64,000 nt of DNA from Eunapius fragilis. Lineage: Eukaryota; Porifera; Demospongiae; Spongillida; Spongillidae. Position 1 is the first letter of the stretch, and the number at the start of each line of letters is the position of its first letter. A program made the translations under genes and the position numbers. Shown here in pieces: positions 1-52,030 of the stretch. The notes below the pieces were generated by a model that saw nothing but the letters and a program-made list of their open reading frames with translations, ran no database searches and was not told where the DNA came from. The stretch lies in NCBI GenBank assembly GCA_963681505.1, contig OY811975.1, positions 4,218,345 to 4,282,344 of the forward strand. The letters run 5' to 3'.

Positions 1-1840
1 TGTTCATTTTTGCCCCCCCCCAATATGAAAACTATGATAAGCTTCCGCCGCCCGTTCTACGACGTGAAACAAAAGCGAAACTACTCAGTTTTGATTTCTA
101 GATCGATTGCCGCAACAAGTTAGACGATCCGATCGTCGGGAGCTAAGCTACGGTAGGGTCGCGGGGGGGGGGGGGGGGGGGGGGGTTAATTAAATTCATA
201 GTCGGGGTCAAAGCCTATATGGAAGTCTCTAGCGAGATTTCCGATTATATTTAGCAGAATCAATTGAAAAACATTGTGCTAAACATTGGTGCACTCCCTT
301 ATATCAGTCGATCTTTTTCCTTTGTAAATCAAATGAATGCCCGTCTATACAATACAAAAATAAATTCATTGCTGTACTAAAACTATAATATAGCGACATC
401 ATGCTGCTAAACGTGCACGTGCAATTGCAAGAGAATGCTTGCAGTAACTTTGTATGATATTAAAGGGGGGAAAGGCGCATAGAATCATTTTGGGCGGGAT
501 TGAACAATAAAATCGGCACACATTAATCATACGCGTCTGATTTTTAAAATGTCTGTTCAACCACGCGTACGGCTGGAGTTAAATCCTTTAAAAATCAAAC
601 ACTTCATTCCCCCCCCCCCCCTCCCCCCCCCCCCCATAGTATTGCGTGCAATATGTGGATTTGGATTAACGGTATATATAAAAAGCGCGCTATGCCGGAG
701 CTATGCCTCCAATAAAAAACTAAATTAAATTTAATGGAGGAAAGGACAAAAGTCCAATTCAAGGCGACGAAATAAATTCATCGTTTTGAGAATATTGCTC
801 TTCTGGAATAAATGTATACTGATTCGTGCATCCTTGTATACGTTGCATGCATTGTTGCACACGACTGTAATTGTTGATAAAAGCAGAATGAACAAGGATT
901 CTACCAATAGAAGTAACCTTCTACGTGCAGGCGGCTATGCAGCAGATATGATATCTAACAACAAAAAGAACTGACAAAAGTTCTTACGTAAGTTACCGGC
1001 CCTTCAAGGCTACGCATCCATTGAATTGTTGGGCCATTTTTTCTAATGTTTTATGCACGAGATCGACTACGAGTTGCATGAGTTTCTCATCTCAATAATT
1101 GTTAACCTTAAAAAGATCTGTAATCAGACAGTTGTGTTGTCATTCTTAAAGAAAAAAAATTGGGCTGATACATCAACGCATTTTAAATTAAACTATTCTA
1201 TCCAGCTTGTAAAAATAGCTTCCATGCATCCTTCACCGCAGTATTACTTGTTGGATTGCATATGCATCGTTCTTTCCACTAGCTCCAAAATTGTACTGAC
1301 GAACTCAACTGCATGCATTCATGCATGGAGGTCATGTTTTATGGACTAATTGATTGCATGATGCGTACCGTCGCGAGATGGGATAGGGCACATGAAGGGC
1401 CGTTGGTAAATGGGTGTTAGGGAAAAGGAGTTAAACTGCCCAGGGCTGAAATTATAACTAATTTTAGTTATTAAAGTCACGTGTTTGACTTGATTTTTGT
1501 ATAAGCATTGGCTGTAGTGCTGTGAAAATTGCAATTCGAATTCAGACTAGTCTGTAGTGTTTTCTAAGGTCATTTAGTCCAATGCAAAATTACCGGTAAA
1601 CGAACGTCAAGAAGCACATCCGGAAACTGATACATAATTATAATTTTATTTATATATAATAACACTGAAGGGTTATACAAAACACTGAAAAGTGATTGAA
1701 CCACATAATTAATACATTAAATTCACCCAAATTAAAGTATGCTGAAAGAAAAATCTATAAATCATAAAGATTATTATTTATTTATTTCTTTTTGGGAATT
1801 ATCTAATGACACTAATGATTTGGACGTGCATTGTGCACGT
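1..1840. other. No convincing gene; AT-rich flank with poly-G and poly-C runs
   Basis: I see no supported gene here. The open frames are short (about 60-100 codons) and show no domain or splice pattern. The stretch holds a poly-G run near 163-185 and a poly-C run near 609-635. A TATA-like string with AATAAA shortly after it lies near 672-715, but no coding frame follows. The 3' untranslated region of the minus-strand GPCR gene probably occupies the right end, because two overlapping AATAAA signals (minus strand) lie at 1777-1786. Confidence 0.5.
1777..1786 (-). terminator. Polyadenylation signal candidate of the GPCR gene
   Basis: Two overlapping AATAAA hexamers on the minus strand lie about 55-60 bases past the GPCR stop at 1841. 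Position and sequence fit a cleavage and polyadenylation signal. Confidence 0.5.
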
Positions 1841-2887
1841 TTATACAACATTGGTCCTTCGGTCGGTTCTTTTTGCTCTGAGGCGTCGGTGTCTGGCGAC
1901 TACTGCGACGTGAGCCACAAGTGCAACTGACGCCGCGAGGCTCCACCCTGGAAAACATAACCATGCGACGGCTAGCAGGCCAAAGCCGGGAGTGGCTCCA
2001 AGCGCGCCGTAAACGCGGTAAATAAAGGGTGGCACGATGAGCGTGCAAAAGATCACAGGATAGGCCAGTAGCGGCAGCATCTGTGACAGAGCTTTCTTGT
2101 ATTGTTCTCCTGCAACGAGGAACGCGCTCCCTTCCGTACCTTTTCCGCGCGATCCCAATGCCAGTTTGAATGCTATCACAAACACCCCGATGGTTTCTAC
2201 AAAGAGGACCACAAGCGCCGGTCCGTACCAGAGGGCAAATTGTTCAACCACTCCCGTAAAGTCTACCGCAATGGTACAATTGACCCCCGCCACGACACGA
2301 GTATTTTTTCCAGCACCAGGCTACCGATCCACCGTAAGAGCTCGTTGTCAAGGGTATGGCAGCTATCACCATGGGAACGACAAGGGACGTTCCGACGTAA
2401 ACACACTCGCATCCCTTCATGTCTCTATAGCGGACGCTGAAGCAGAAGAGATGAAACAACGACCATATCGTAAGAATAAGTTTGGTCAATTCTAAGTAGA
2501 GGGTAACGAAGCCGCGGAACACAGGGTACCATTGGTCACTGTGACGTGCTTATGGATTGCGAACAAGGATAACTGCAAGATAATGGACACGCTGTAGGCC
2601 AAAGCGCACAAGGTCTGATAGAACGCCATGCGGTACACGACTTTACGGAGCAACTTCAGCCGGAAGAGACACGTAATGGCGCAGAGACATACCACCACTG
2701 CTACGGAACTGAGCGCCACCAAGACCCAGTATAATTCAAGGTACAAGGTTACGTCGTCGTCCTTGCAGGAGATCGTGGTGTCGTTGGCCATTCTTCGCCT
2801 CAAAGTCCGGGCTTTCTCGATTTGAGCTTTAATTTTTTTAGAGCAGGCGTGCGTTGTATGTTGCTTTATAAGTAGTAATGTTTCCAA
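1841..2887 (-). pseudogene. cAMP-receptor-like (class E type) seven-TM GPCR, two frame breaks
   Basis: Three overlapping minus-strand frames (2492-2887, 2244-2522, 1841-2293) together encode one seven-helix receptor. TM1 contains YWVLVALSSVAVVVCL and TM2 contains MAFYQTLCALAYSVSII. The conserved Cys before TM3 (GTLC) is followed, in another frame, by RGFVTLYLELTKLILTIW. TM4 is followed by SSYGGSVAWCW, the loop signature of cAMP-receptor-like GPCRs. TM5 (LWYGPALVVLFVE), TM6 (LLAYPVIFCTLIVPPFIYR) and TM7 (LLAVAWLCFPGW) lie in the third frame, with a short basic tail ending in a stop at 1841. The first Met is at 2887; a better one may be at 2791, giving MANDTT with an N-glycosylation site. The frame slips by one base near 2520 and slips back near 2283-2309, beside a T6 and a C5 run. 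GT-AG introns of 34-38 nt could be drawn at the breaks, but they look too short to be real. It is either a young pseudogene or carries two assembly indels. Receptor class is confident; the ligand is unknown. Confidence 0.62.
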
Positions 2888-3146
2888 AACATACCACCAA
2901 AAGCAGAAAAAAGCTTACGGGCATTTTAACCAACTCCATATAGCGCAAATTACTCCTGGTTTGCAGTGCAATGATATGAATTTTTTGACCAAAAAAAAAA
3001 AAAAAAAAAAAAAAAAAAACATAACAGAGTGGCGCACCGCGTTAATTGCTCCAATTCGCGCGCTGGCCTGCCGGCCGGTTGGAATTAACAAACTAAGTTA
3101 AATACAAATTATTATTCCCGCCGCCAAATATCGTAATCTTTTATTA
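2888..3146. promoter_or_regulatory. Head-to-head intergenic promoter region (GPCR / C2CD5)
   Basis: This 259-bp gap separates the divergent GPCR (-) and C2CD5 (+) start codons, so both promoters should lie here. It has a run of more than 20 A at about 2990-3019. Next comes a short GC-rich island near 3030-3080 with CCAAT-like and ATTGG-like strings arranged as an imperfect inverted repeat (GTTAATT...CCAA and TTGGAATTAAC). No TATA box is evident. The promoter role is inferred from gene orientation. Confidence 0.45.
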
Positions 3147-44123
<40,977 letters not shown>

Positions 44124-44222
44124 TTTCTGAATGTTGTGTGTGTGTATTAATTCAAAAATTCGTACATGTTTCCGTAATCGGATGTGTGACGTAAATGTGA
44201 GATGATATGCGCTGCGCGGCAT

Positions 44223-44231
44223 CTATAAAAG
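44223..44231 (+). promoter_or_regulatory. TATA box of the EAR-repeat gene
   Basis: CTATAAAAG matches the TATA consensus closely. It lies 99 bp past the C2CD5 stop and 155 bp before the EAR-gene start codon, leaving room for a transcription start near 44255 and a short leader. It implies independent transcription of the downstream gene despite tight spacing. Confidence 0.6.
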
Positions 44232-44386
44232 ACTATCGTATGCGGTAATTCTTCGACCATATGCAATCTGTGAGTTTCCTTTCTGAACCGAGGGCCTTAT
44301 TGTTTATTTGCGCAAATTGTTGTCTTTTTTTTTTTTTTCTTTTCGCGGCAGGTTTGCTGACGTCTTATTTTATAGAGCTTTGCGCA

Positions 44387-46497
44387 ATGTCAGTCGCTGC
44401 CTTTGTGTTGGTATTATCACCTCTGCTGCTCACGCGGGTTATATCTGCGCCGGTGGAAGGTAAGTAGGGGGGGACCTATTTAAATAATAATAATAATTTC
44501 CTTGTTATATGCGGCATTGCGCGTGTGTATTTGAGCGAATACGTGCAGCGATTCAGTTTTCTTGGCTGGTCAGTTCTTACGAATGTAAATCTGTGTTACC
44601 ACTGCATCGAGCTACATTGCGCGTGCTTCCAAGTATAGCGCCGGGCAATTTAACACCTTTAGAAGATCTCCGAATGGGCGGTGACGCGATGCGCTTAGCT
44701 GCCCGGCTCTTTCTATATGTGTGAACAGATCAGTCCACGCAGACTCGCTATCGTTATGCATGCCGCCGAACTGCGTGTTAATATTTTTGAGCGCTTTTTG
44801 ACATTAGTCTTGACTACCAGTTTCATTTCTGCATGATGACACTATTTCTCGAAACCTTCTGCCAGTCTGAATGAAGGATTATGTATCAATGGCATGAATG
44901 TAACATTTCTCCTTTACAAATGTCTCTCTTTGATCTCATCTTTATCCATTTAGCTCTTATTCTCCTCTTCTTACCTTCTTTCCTATATGCTTCCTCGCTA
45001 TTCATTTACATCTCCACCCTCGCCCCCATCATGTTCGTTTTGTTGTTTTCCCCCCAAGCATAGTTTATTGACGTATGCAACCGTTTTGATCACTCTCATA
45101 GGTGGAAGTGATGAGCTAAAGAAAGAAGTTGACGGGCTGACTGCAGAAGTGAGTACCCCCAAATTGTGACATTCAGCTTTAGAGGATAATTACAGAGATC
45201 TGATAATTATTACCTTTTCAGGTGCATGCGCTGCAGATAAAGGCTAATCTGAACAAGGTCAACATTGACAATGTGTTTACTGATACCATGGATCGACGTA
45301 AGTGTAGCCCAATGGGGCGGGTGCATCTGTACACACCTGTTGGAGTTCAATAATGTCTTGCTAATATAAATGCGTGCGAATTTATTCGTACTTCTGTGCC
45401 ATTGTGGGAATATATCACCTCTGCTCTCTGCTCTCCCTTTCTCTCATCTAGTATTATCTTCACAGGGACCAAGGTTCTTTGCAGAGTGGATGACTATAGA
45501 ACACAGTGACGCTTCACAAATCAAAATGTTCAGCATTGGCACTAGTCGGATATTTCTTGCAGCAGCTACGACCGTTCCAAACCATACTCATTATGGGCTC
45601 ACAGTCTACGAAATAATGCTGAACTCATCCCTTGACACAGTGCAGACCATCCAGGTGGAAGGCCTCGGTGGATTTCAGACCTTTGCACTTGGTGGCGTGC
45701 AATATATCGCAATAACGTGTGGCCTCGGAGAGCATGGTATGGCTTCTGCACAGCTTTTTAAGTGGACCGATTCTGGATTTACGAAGCAGCAAGAAATGCC
45801 CACCAATGGAGCGACTGACGTTGACTTCATTAGTTCATCTCAAGCATCATTTCTAGCATTTAGTGCTAGCTCTGGTTCTCTTCCTGTTGTCTACGTGTGG
45901 GATTCCGAAAATGAGCAGTTTATCTACTACCAATCGATACCGTTGGTGGGAGCAGAGAGGGTGCATTTTGCAACTGCAAAAAACACTGCTTACCTTACAC
46001 TTATAAATAGCAACACTACCTCTGCTGTTTATGCATATCAAAATCCAAAATTTGAGCTCCTACAGGATAATGTGAGCAGTCAATCGCGTGACCTGTACCC
46101 TTTTGCAGTGGGTTCGTTTCTGTTCCTGATGGCGTTGAATCAGTTTGAAGGCACAACACACCTCAGTGACTCCGTCCTTTATCGACTGAGCGCTGATCAC
46201 TTTTTGGAGCACACTGCAATCCCTATCAGAGGAGAGTATGTGCACTACTTCCCTGTAAAAGGCGAGCATTTCCTTGTCGTAGCCAGCAGTGGTCCTTCTT
46301 CAGGTCTCTTCATATACAGGCTGGACGGGGCTAGTGTTGTGCAATTTCAGAGAATTTCTGCACCTAGTGCTTCTTCTGTGGAATCATTTATGCTACCTGA
46401 TGGTTGCAAGGTTCTTCTGGTTTCAAATGTAAATGGGTTTCCCAGATTGTACAAATGGGCCAGCCTAGGTCTGATGAACAATTCTTGCAACCAATGA
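44387..46497 (+). CDS. Secreted EAR-repeat (TSPEAR/LGI-type) beta-propeller protein, complete
   Basis: Exons 44387-44459, 45102-45148, 45222-45297 and 45452-46497 total 1242 nt (413 residues plus TGA). Exon 1 encodes a signal peptide (MSVAAFVLVLSPLLLTRVIS, cleavage near APVEG). Exons 2 and 3 form a short heptad-like helix (DELKKEVDGLTAEVHALQ) that may oligomerise the protein. Exon 4 holds seven roughly 44-residue EAR repeats with the pattern hydrophobic-Y/F-x-W/Y near their starts: LTVYEI, AQLFKW, PVVYVW, SAVYAY, SVLYRL, GLFIYR, PRLYKW. The first blade has RFFAEWMTIEHSDASQIKMF. Seven repeats fit one closed propeller as in LGI and TSPEAR. No TSP-N/laminin-G domain and no LRRs are present, so it is a minimal EAR protein. 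The exon 4 acceptor at 45450-45451 is required for frame; the later AG before GGACC breaks it. A longer in-frame start at 44261 lacks a good signal sequence. EAR proteins act outside the cell in ligand or adhesion complexes; the partner here is unknown. Confidence 0.86.
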
Positions 46498-48790
46498 AGA
46501 CATTTAAATATATTTATATATTTTCGTAACTCAACTTTTTTTTTTTTGCACATGTGTTTTTTTGTCAAAGTTATTGGCATCCCTCACATCTCTAAATCCC
46601 GCACTGCTTCAATAGTCCTGCTACTGTGTGGTGGAATGGCTGCATGATGGGATAGGAGGCCAGCCTCTGTGCCTGCATGGTGCCCTGAGCCCATGCAGTT
46701 AGCCACGGATCAGGGTTGATGCAGGTCTGCCCCCTAACTCCTAACACTATACTTGGATCCATTGGCCGGAGTGGTGCTTACGTCGTGCTGGTCCAGCCGT
46801 ATGAGATGACTCGCCCAACAGGGTGGCAGGAGGCCCTTTTTTTTTTTTTTCACCTTCTTGGTCATGCAATTGCAAAAGGTATCCTGCACTAACTTATACA
46901 ACAGCTGAGCAAGTGCTATAACCCTAGCCTTCTATTTCTTTTTTCACCTCGATTTTATTGCATCTTTAGAAGTAGCTTCTGATGCAGCATCTTTAGTTAC
47001 AGCAATGTCAATTAATGCCCAAGCGGCTTTGGAAAAACTATAGTGCATGAGGAAAGCATAAGTATTTCTAACACCACCACTCACAGATATTCTGCAGCAT
47101 TGTCACTGTGTCTTCCAGTCCTCCATTTGTACACCTGCATGGCTGCATCACTGACATGAAAACCAAAATAGCTGTTGTGCCCTTCAGTCAATTAGTAACA
47201 TTAAACTAGTGACTGAAGGGCACAACAGCGTGTTTTTAGTTATTAATCAAGCTTTGGGTGCGGCTAACTAATTAAACATGCAAAAATGGAGGGTCTGGCG
47301 CGAAGCCCCAGCTGCTCTTTGCTCTTATCATGTTACTTACATGTGCACGTTTTCGTTGTGTTCGCTCATTGTTCATATCATCATCGTGACGTAAGTCACC
47401 GCCCCTTTAGCTATGAATATTTAATTTCTAACTTTGGCGAGGGTGGGCAAAACCCAGTTGCCCACCCCCCTGTATCCGCCCCTGTAAAATCAAGAACCGG
47501 AAGCTCTCACTATAAATGTTACAGGCCACTAAACCTGTATATACAGATCCTGGTAGCACTTAATCAAGACACCAGCTGGTTCTTGGCATTTCCACATCGA
47601 GGAGCAGCTAGCTTGGAACTGACTACACCTCTGAATGTTTTGTTACTAAACAGTTGGCCTGGTGAATGTTACATTTGCCCTCAGCTCGACTCTTTTGTGC
47701 ATGAATGCACTGCTCTCAAAGACAATGTGTAAAGTTCATATGTCTATGAAGTGCTTACATATAAAGACGCAAAGGATGTATACGACCAAACAAGTTGTTT
47801 TTCATAAACTGCTACTTTCTTTGCCTTTAAATGGGGCTTCAGCGTGGCAAATCAGATCAGACTGGAGGAGCAATCTCGCAGACAATTACACACACGCCCA
47901 TATATTGGCGGTCAGCTTGGGTCAAATTGAATACTAAATGACCTTGGAAAATAGCAAAAATTCCAATTGGTGGAGCAATGTCGTTTAATTAATTTCTATT
48001 GTATTTAAAATTACGCTCTCTTTTTTATGTTCCAATGATAATATATACATGTATAATACATTACACATATACATTACAAACAAAAGGACTAATATACAAT
48101 TAGTTCTATGGATCTTCCACAGATGATCCTGCTCGAGACAGGAGTGCCCGTGCGTTGGCTCGCATCAAAGTCAGGCTAAGCCTGCCATACAATAGACAGG
48201 TAGCATGGGACTTGGAGCAATTTCCCCTGGTGGCTAGACGAGAGGCAAGGGGTGATTACGCTCTTAATTATTTAATTCTAGACTGTTTGTTCTATGTAAA
48301 TATTACACGTCATGTTGTGTGGCGGGTTGGTAAGCACAATGTAATACTCAAACCGCTACAACATGTTGGGGGGCAACAAAATCGGAAGAAAAAAAAATTG
48401 TTCTAATAGTATGGAGACAAAATTGAGAGCATGTTTTGACGGAGGTTTGACAGTACAATCAAGCGCAAATCGAGCGCACTTGATTTTACTGTGAAATCAT
48501 ATGCGTTGATTTAACAATTGATTTAAAATCCGTTGTGAAATCAATCATTGATTTGACGCGTTTTTTTTTGCTGTGGTAGCTTCTCTTTGAGGTATAGATA
48601 TCGTGGTATGAATACAAGGGGCATCTTCTGTAACTAACCAGTTACTGCCAGGAAATGTATCGCATTGTCCATGTGGAGTCTGCTCCGTGGCTTTTCAGAT
48701 AGCATCCAGGGATGGTTTAGCAGGTTTGGCTAGTTTGTTCCCCACGTTTTTATACGCGGATCGCGTCTGCGCGATAATACAATATATTCC
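46498..48790. other. Intergenic region between EAR gene and piggyBac-like element
   Basis: No convincing gene. A 148-codon plus-strand frame (47286-47732) has no recognisable domain or splice pattern. Around 48121-48250 an acceptor-like CCACAG is followed by an open, Arg-rich stretch (LARIKVRLSLPYNRQVAWD) that looks exon-like but has no partner exons. A pyrimidine-rich T run lies near 46839-46852. Confidence 0.45.
47171..47229. repeat. Perfect 20-bp inverted repeat, 19-nt loop
   Basis: The arms GCTGTTGTGCCCTTCAGTCA (47171-47190) and TGACTGAAGGGCACAACAGC (47210-47229) are exact reverse complements around a 19-base AT-rich spacer. Partial A/T pairing extends outward. It could be the core of a fold-back element or a stem-loop RNA. 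Confidence 0.85.
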
Positions 48791-50975
48791 TTAACCTTTA
48801 ATCTCCAACCGTCCTATAGATCTAGGACGACTAACTAAGCTGCTGAAAATAAAGAACGCCTGTTTTGAAAATTCTGAACAGGCTCTGCCTTATCTAGATA
48901 AGTCCATGCTACTTAGAAATGGTTTTTTTCCATTATGGTTTATCTTGTGTCACGAGATAAAAGCATCCAAACGTTGCGCATCCATCAATTTGCGGGCATT
49001 ACCGCGAAAATGGGAAAGAACTTCGCCGTTGATGAGGCTGTTGTAGGGAAGATTAAAAGGAATCTGATTTGTTCAAGAAGTGTTGTGCATGTCGTAGGAG
49101 CATGTCATAAGTGTTGGATTAACTTTAAGTGTCCAACGACACGACCACAGAGGAAAAAGTCGAGGGCGTTCATAAAGACGGCTTAGTTGGAGAGATCAGG
49201 CGGTAAAATAAGCAGAAGAGTTGTGATCTTGGTAAGAATGCTGAATAAGGTTGTTCAGAGGCCTCTACTAGTCACAAGGAAAGCTACAGCGCCCTCAGCA
49301 GTAATGAGGAGCCGACAAGAGAAGCGATCAAAGGGAACAGGTTTGTATAATCGGGGGGCGTGGTTCATGCGATATGGAATTACTCTTGTTACGTTTAGGG
49401 ACGAAATGGAGAATGACCACTACAGCCGGACTACTTAGGGGGAAGGGCATGGTATTGCTGCAGTTGTAGGAGGAAGTGGCATAGTGCAGCAGATACTCTG
49501 TACTGCCGCCATGCATGCACAGAATAACATTATTGTATAGCGAGTCAGTAGCATTGAATGTTACAAAGAGGCTGTTTGCATGGGTATTGGCTGTACAACC
49601 AAATAGTGGTGTATCACTTGTTTATTTAAAGAAGGAACTGTTCAAGTTTAGTCTAACTGCATCAATTATGGTATCATGCATGTCGTGCCATCTTTTATAT
49701 TACATACAAGTCCTTTGCATTTTGCTCCGCTAGCTCAAATTTACTCAGTTTCAGAGCTTCAGAAGGTTGTTTAATGTCCACAATGATTTGATGAATTCAC
49801 CATTCCTTGGTATCCATACATCCATTGATTTGCCCCAATGTTGTTGCCATGCCTATCATTGCATGATACACCAGGTTTAAGTAATTATAATTATGCTGCT
49901 GGGTATCTAAGGAGAATTGGCCAGGGAATGTGCGGTTGATTCCCCCGGAGCAGGATCAATATGAATTTCCTTCAGATGAAAACTACATCAACTTTATTTG
50001 GGTGCACAACCTGCCATTTGAAATGCTTCTATGTGTTGGTTGCAGCAATGTTGCTACAAACACAATAGTACCACAGTTTTCCATACTTGCTTTGTCTATC
50101 AGTATTAAAAATACACCTTACAAAATGTTAGTCACTAACAACATTGAATAACATTATATTACATCTGATTAACAGCGTAATGACATTCCAATAATATTTG
50201 ATATCATTAAACTAACATGTAAACACAAAATGCATGCAAATCATTTATGGTGCTGGTATTGGCAGATATCTATTTTCGTATTTTCATAAGTGAGAAATGG
50301 TTAAATCCTAATTTGTTTACAAAATATATATGTTACATTAGATTATTGCTTTTATAAAATGTTTATTAAAGTCCATGTTTAACTCTTTATAAATAACTAC
50401 ATAATTAATTCATAAAACTTGCACATTAAAATCACAACATGTAATTGGTTAATTAATTTGAGGAAAGAGCACTAACTAGCAGAACCATACAGGACTGGAT
50501 CTGGCTAGGTCAATTATAAAAATTCTCCTCCTGAATGCTAATTTTGCTCGTCATGTAAATGGTATCATTAATAGATGTCACTCAAACCTAATTCGTTTAT
50601 CTCATCACACATAAGGATTGGAGCATAAAGTATGCATAAATCATGAATGCGGTTATAGGGCAGTGTTATACTAATGTAAAAATGTGTTCCTCTGAAATAG
50701 AGCACATATGGGTGTTAAGTTACAAGCAAAAAAAGAAACCGATTCACTTTCTCCACTTTTTCACCAATTTTTGCAATAAACTCATTTTGCTGCAGTAATA
50801 TTAGAAAATAAATGAATTGTTAAAGAGCTTTCTTCTTAACTAATATTTATCCAACTATGATTGGAGACCATAATAAAATATTAAGTTCGAAAATACAATG
50901 TTTATTTCAATTAATTTCAAAACTGCAATATGGGGGTCCTAGATCTAGGACCACTGCCTGGAGATTAAAGGTTAA
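48791..50975. mobile_element. piggyBac-like DNA transposon, decayed (TTAA target duplication)
   Basis: Both ends carry TTAA immediately followed by the inverted terminal sequence CCTTTAATCTCCA: left at 48791-48807, right as TGGAGATTAAAGG then TTAA at 50959-50975. Six to nine bases inside each end is a palindrome, GTCCTAtaGATCTAGGAC at left and GTCCTAGATCTAGGAC at right (50936-50951). TTAA duplication with CCYT-type ends is the hallmark of piggyBac, and 2.18 kb is a normal length for the family. Interior frames (48935-49186, 49187-49438, 49930-50151) are broken. FAVDEAVVGK and GITLVTFRDEMENDHYS are only faintly like the first DDE block and a later block of piggyBac transposase, so no intact transposase is claimed. 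Confidence 0.62.
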
Positions 50976-51390
50976 CTAATTAATTGATTCACGAAATGGG
51001 GCTGGAAATTATGAAAATGTTAATAAGTTGTCGTTCTTTTCTGGGCGGGGTCAGCATTTCGCACAGACCTGCTCCTACTTCTATTTTTAGCTATACCTAA
51101 CAAGTGCAAGGTTTGACACTTCCGCTATAAAACGCGCTGTCTGGCCACGCCCATCTGGGGGAGGCGTTGCGTCGTGAGAGAACCTATAAAAAGAATGCAA
51201 ATAAAATATTACAGAAAAAAACAAAAACAAGAAGAGATTAAATTGCTTGTCTACTGATATTACAAAAAAAAAAAAAGGATTTTAACTTTTACATGCTGAT
51301 GGAGATGAGAGGTTCTGTCGATGTCACACTTCTGTTTTTTTTTTTTGGCATTATTTTTTTATAATTTCAATAGCTAACCCCTGGGCCTCA
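50976..51390. other. Intergenic, 3' flank of the LRP gene
   Basis: No gene. Two CTATAAAA-type strings lie at about 51125 and 51191 on the plus strand without a following coding frame. On the minus strand a TATAAA-type variant near 51357 could serve as the LRP polyadenylation signal; no AATAAA is seen right after the stop. Confidence 0.4.
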
Positions 51391-52030
51391 TTAAAGTTGC
51401 TCAGGTCCATCCTTATTGGAAGGAGGAAGCGGAACTCTGGGGCTACGTGGAGGTATAGCTGGAGGGGGAACGCCTGGATCGCTCCTGAGAGGCTCCGGGG
51501 GCAGGTTAAACCTCAGTGCAGCCTTGTTGGTTCCCCGGGGGGTGACAGGGCGGGGAGTGATGGGCCGAGGAGGTTTTGTCTGCGGTTGCTCCTTTTGATC
51601 GCCTGCCTTTTCCTTTTCCCCGTCACCTGAACTACCCGGCGGGGGCCCCTTGGAGCCTCCGAGGGGGTCGGCGTCCCCAGCAGTTACCACGGCGCCCCCC
51701 GCTTCCACAGCGCTCTCGGTTTCCAAGGCACTCCCCGGGTCCTTGGTGTCCTCTGGGGTGCTCGCCGACAACTTGGTTTCGATTTCCACTTCCGCAATCA
51801 CCTCCGCCACGCAGTCCTTGGGTTTCATCGGCGGGTCGTTGGGGACGCTTGGGGCGGCACGATGCACGCCCTTCACGGAGCTGGTATCGTAGTACTCCTG
51901 TGCGTCCTCCTTGAACTGGTTCAGGTTGTTCTGGGGTTGGCTTTTGTTGTTGATGTCCTTGAGCGGTATTGACTCCTTGGTGTTGTTCAGCAGGAATGGA
52001 ACTCGCCTGTTCCGCCCTGTTCCCTCAGCT
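51391..52030 (-). CDS. LRP cytoplasmic tail, last exon
   Basis: Encodes about 213 residues beginning [20 protein letters not shown] and ending in TAA at 51391-51393. It contains [10 protein letters not shown] (a possible tyrosine phosphosite), an acidic Ala/Glu/Gly-rich middle, and a proline-rich end ([33 protein letters not shown]) suited to SH3 or WW binding. I find no NPxY and no PPPSPxS motif. The acceptor is the second of two adjacent AGs, chosen because only it keeps frame with the TM exon. Confidence 0.88.

Noticed and set aside
2492-2530. A 38-nt GT-AG intron that would join the first two GPCR frames
   Set aside because: It keeps frame but is far shorter than any other intron here (minimum about 70 nt) and would delete the conserved Cys and first turn of TM3.
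47286-47732. 148-codon plus-strand ORF as a possible gene
   Set aside because: No recognisable domain, mixed low-complexity and codon pattern, and no supporting promoter or splice context.
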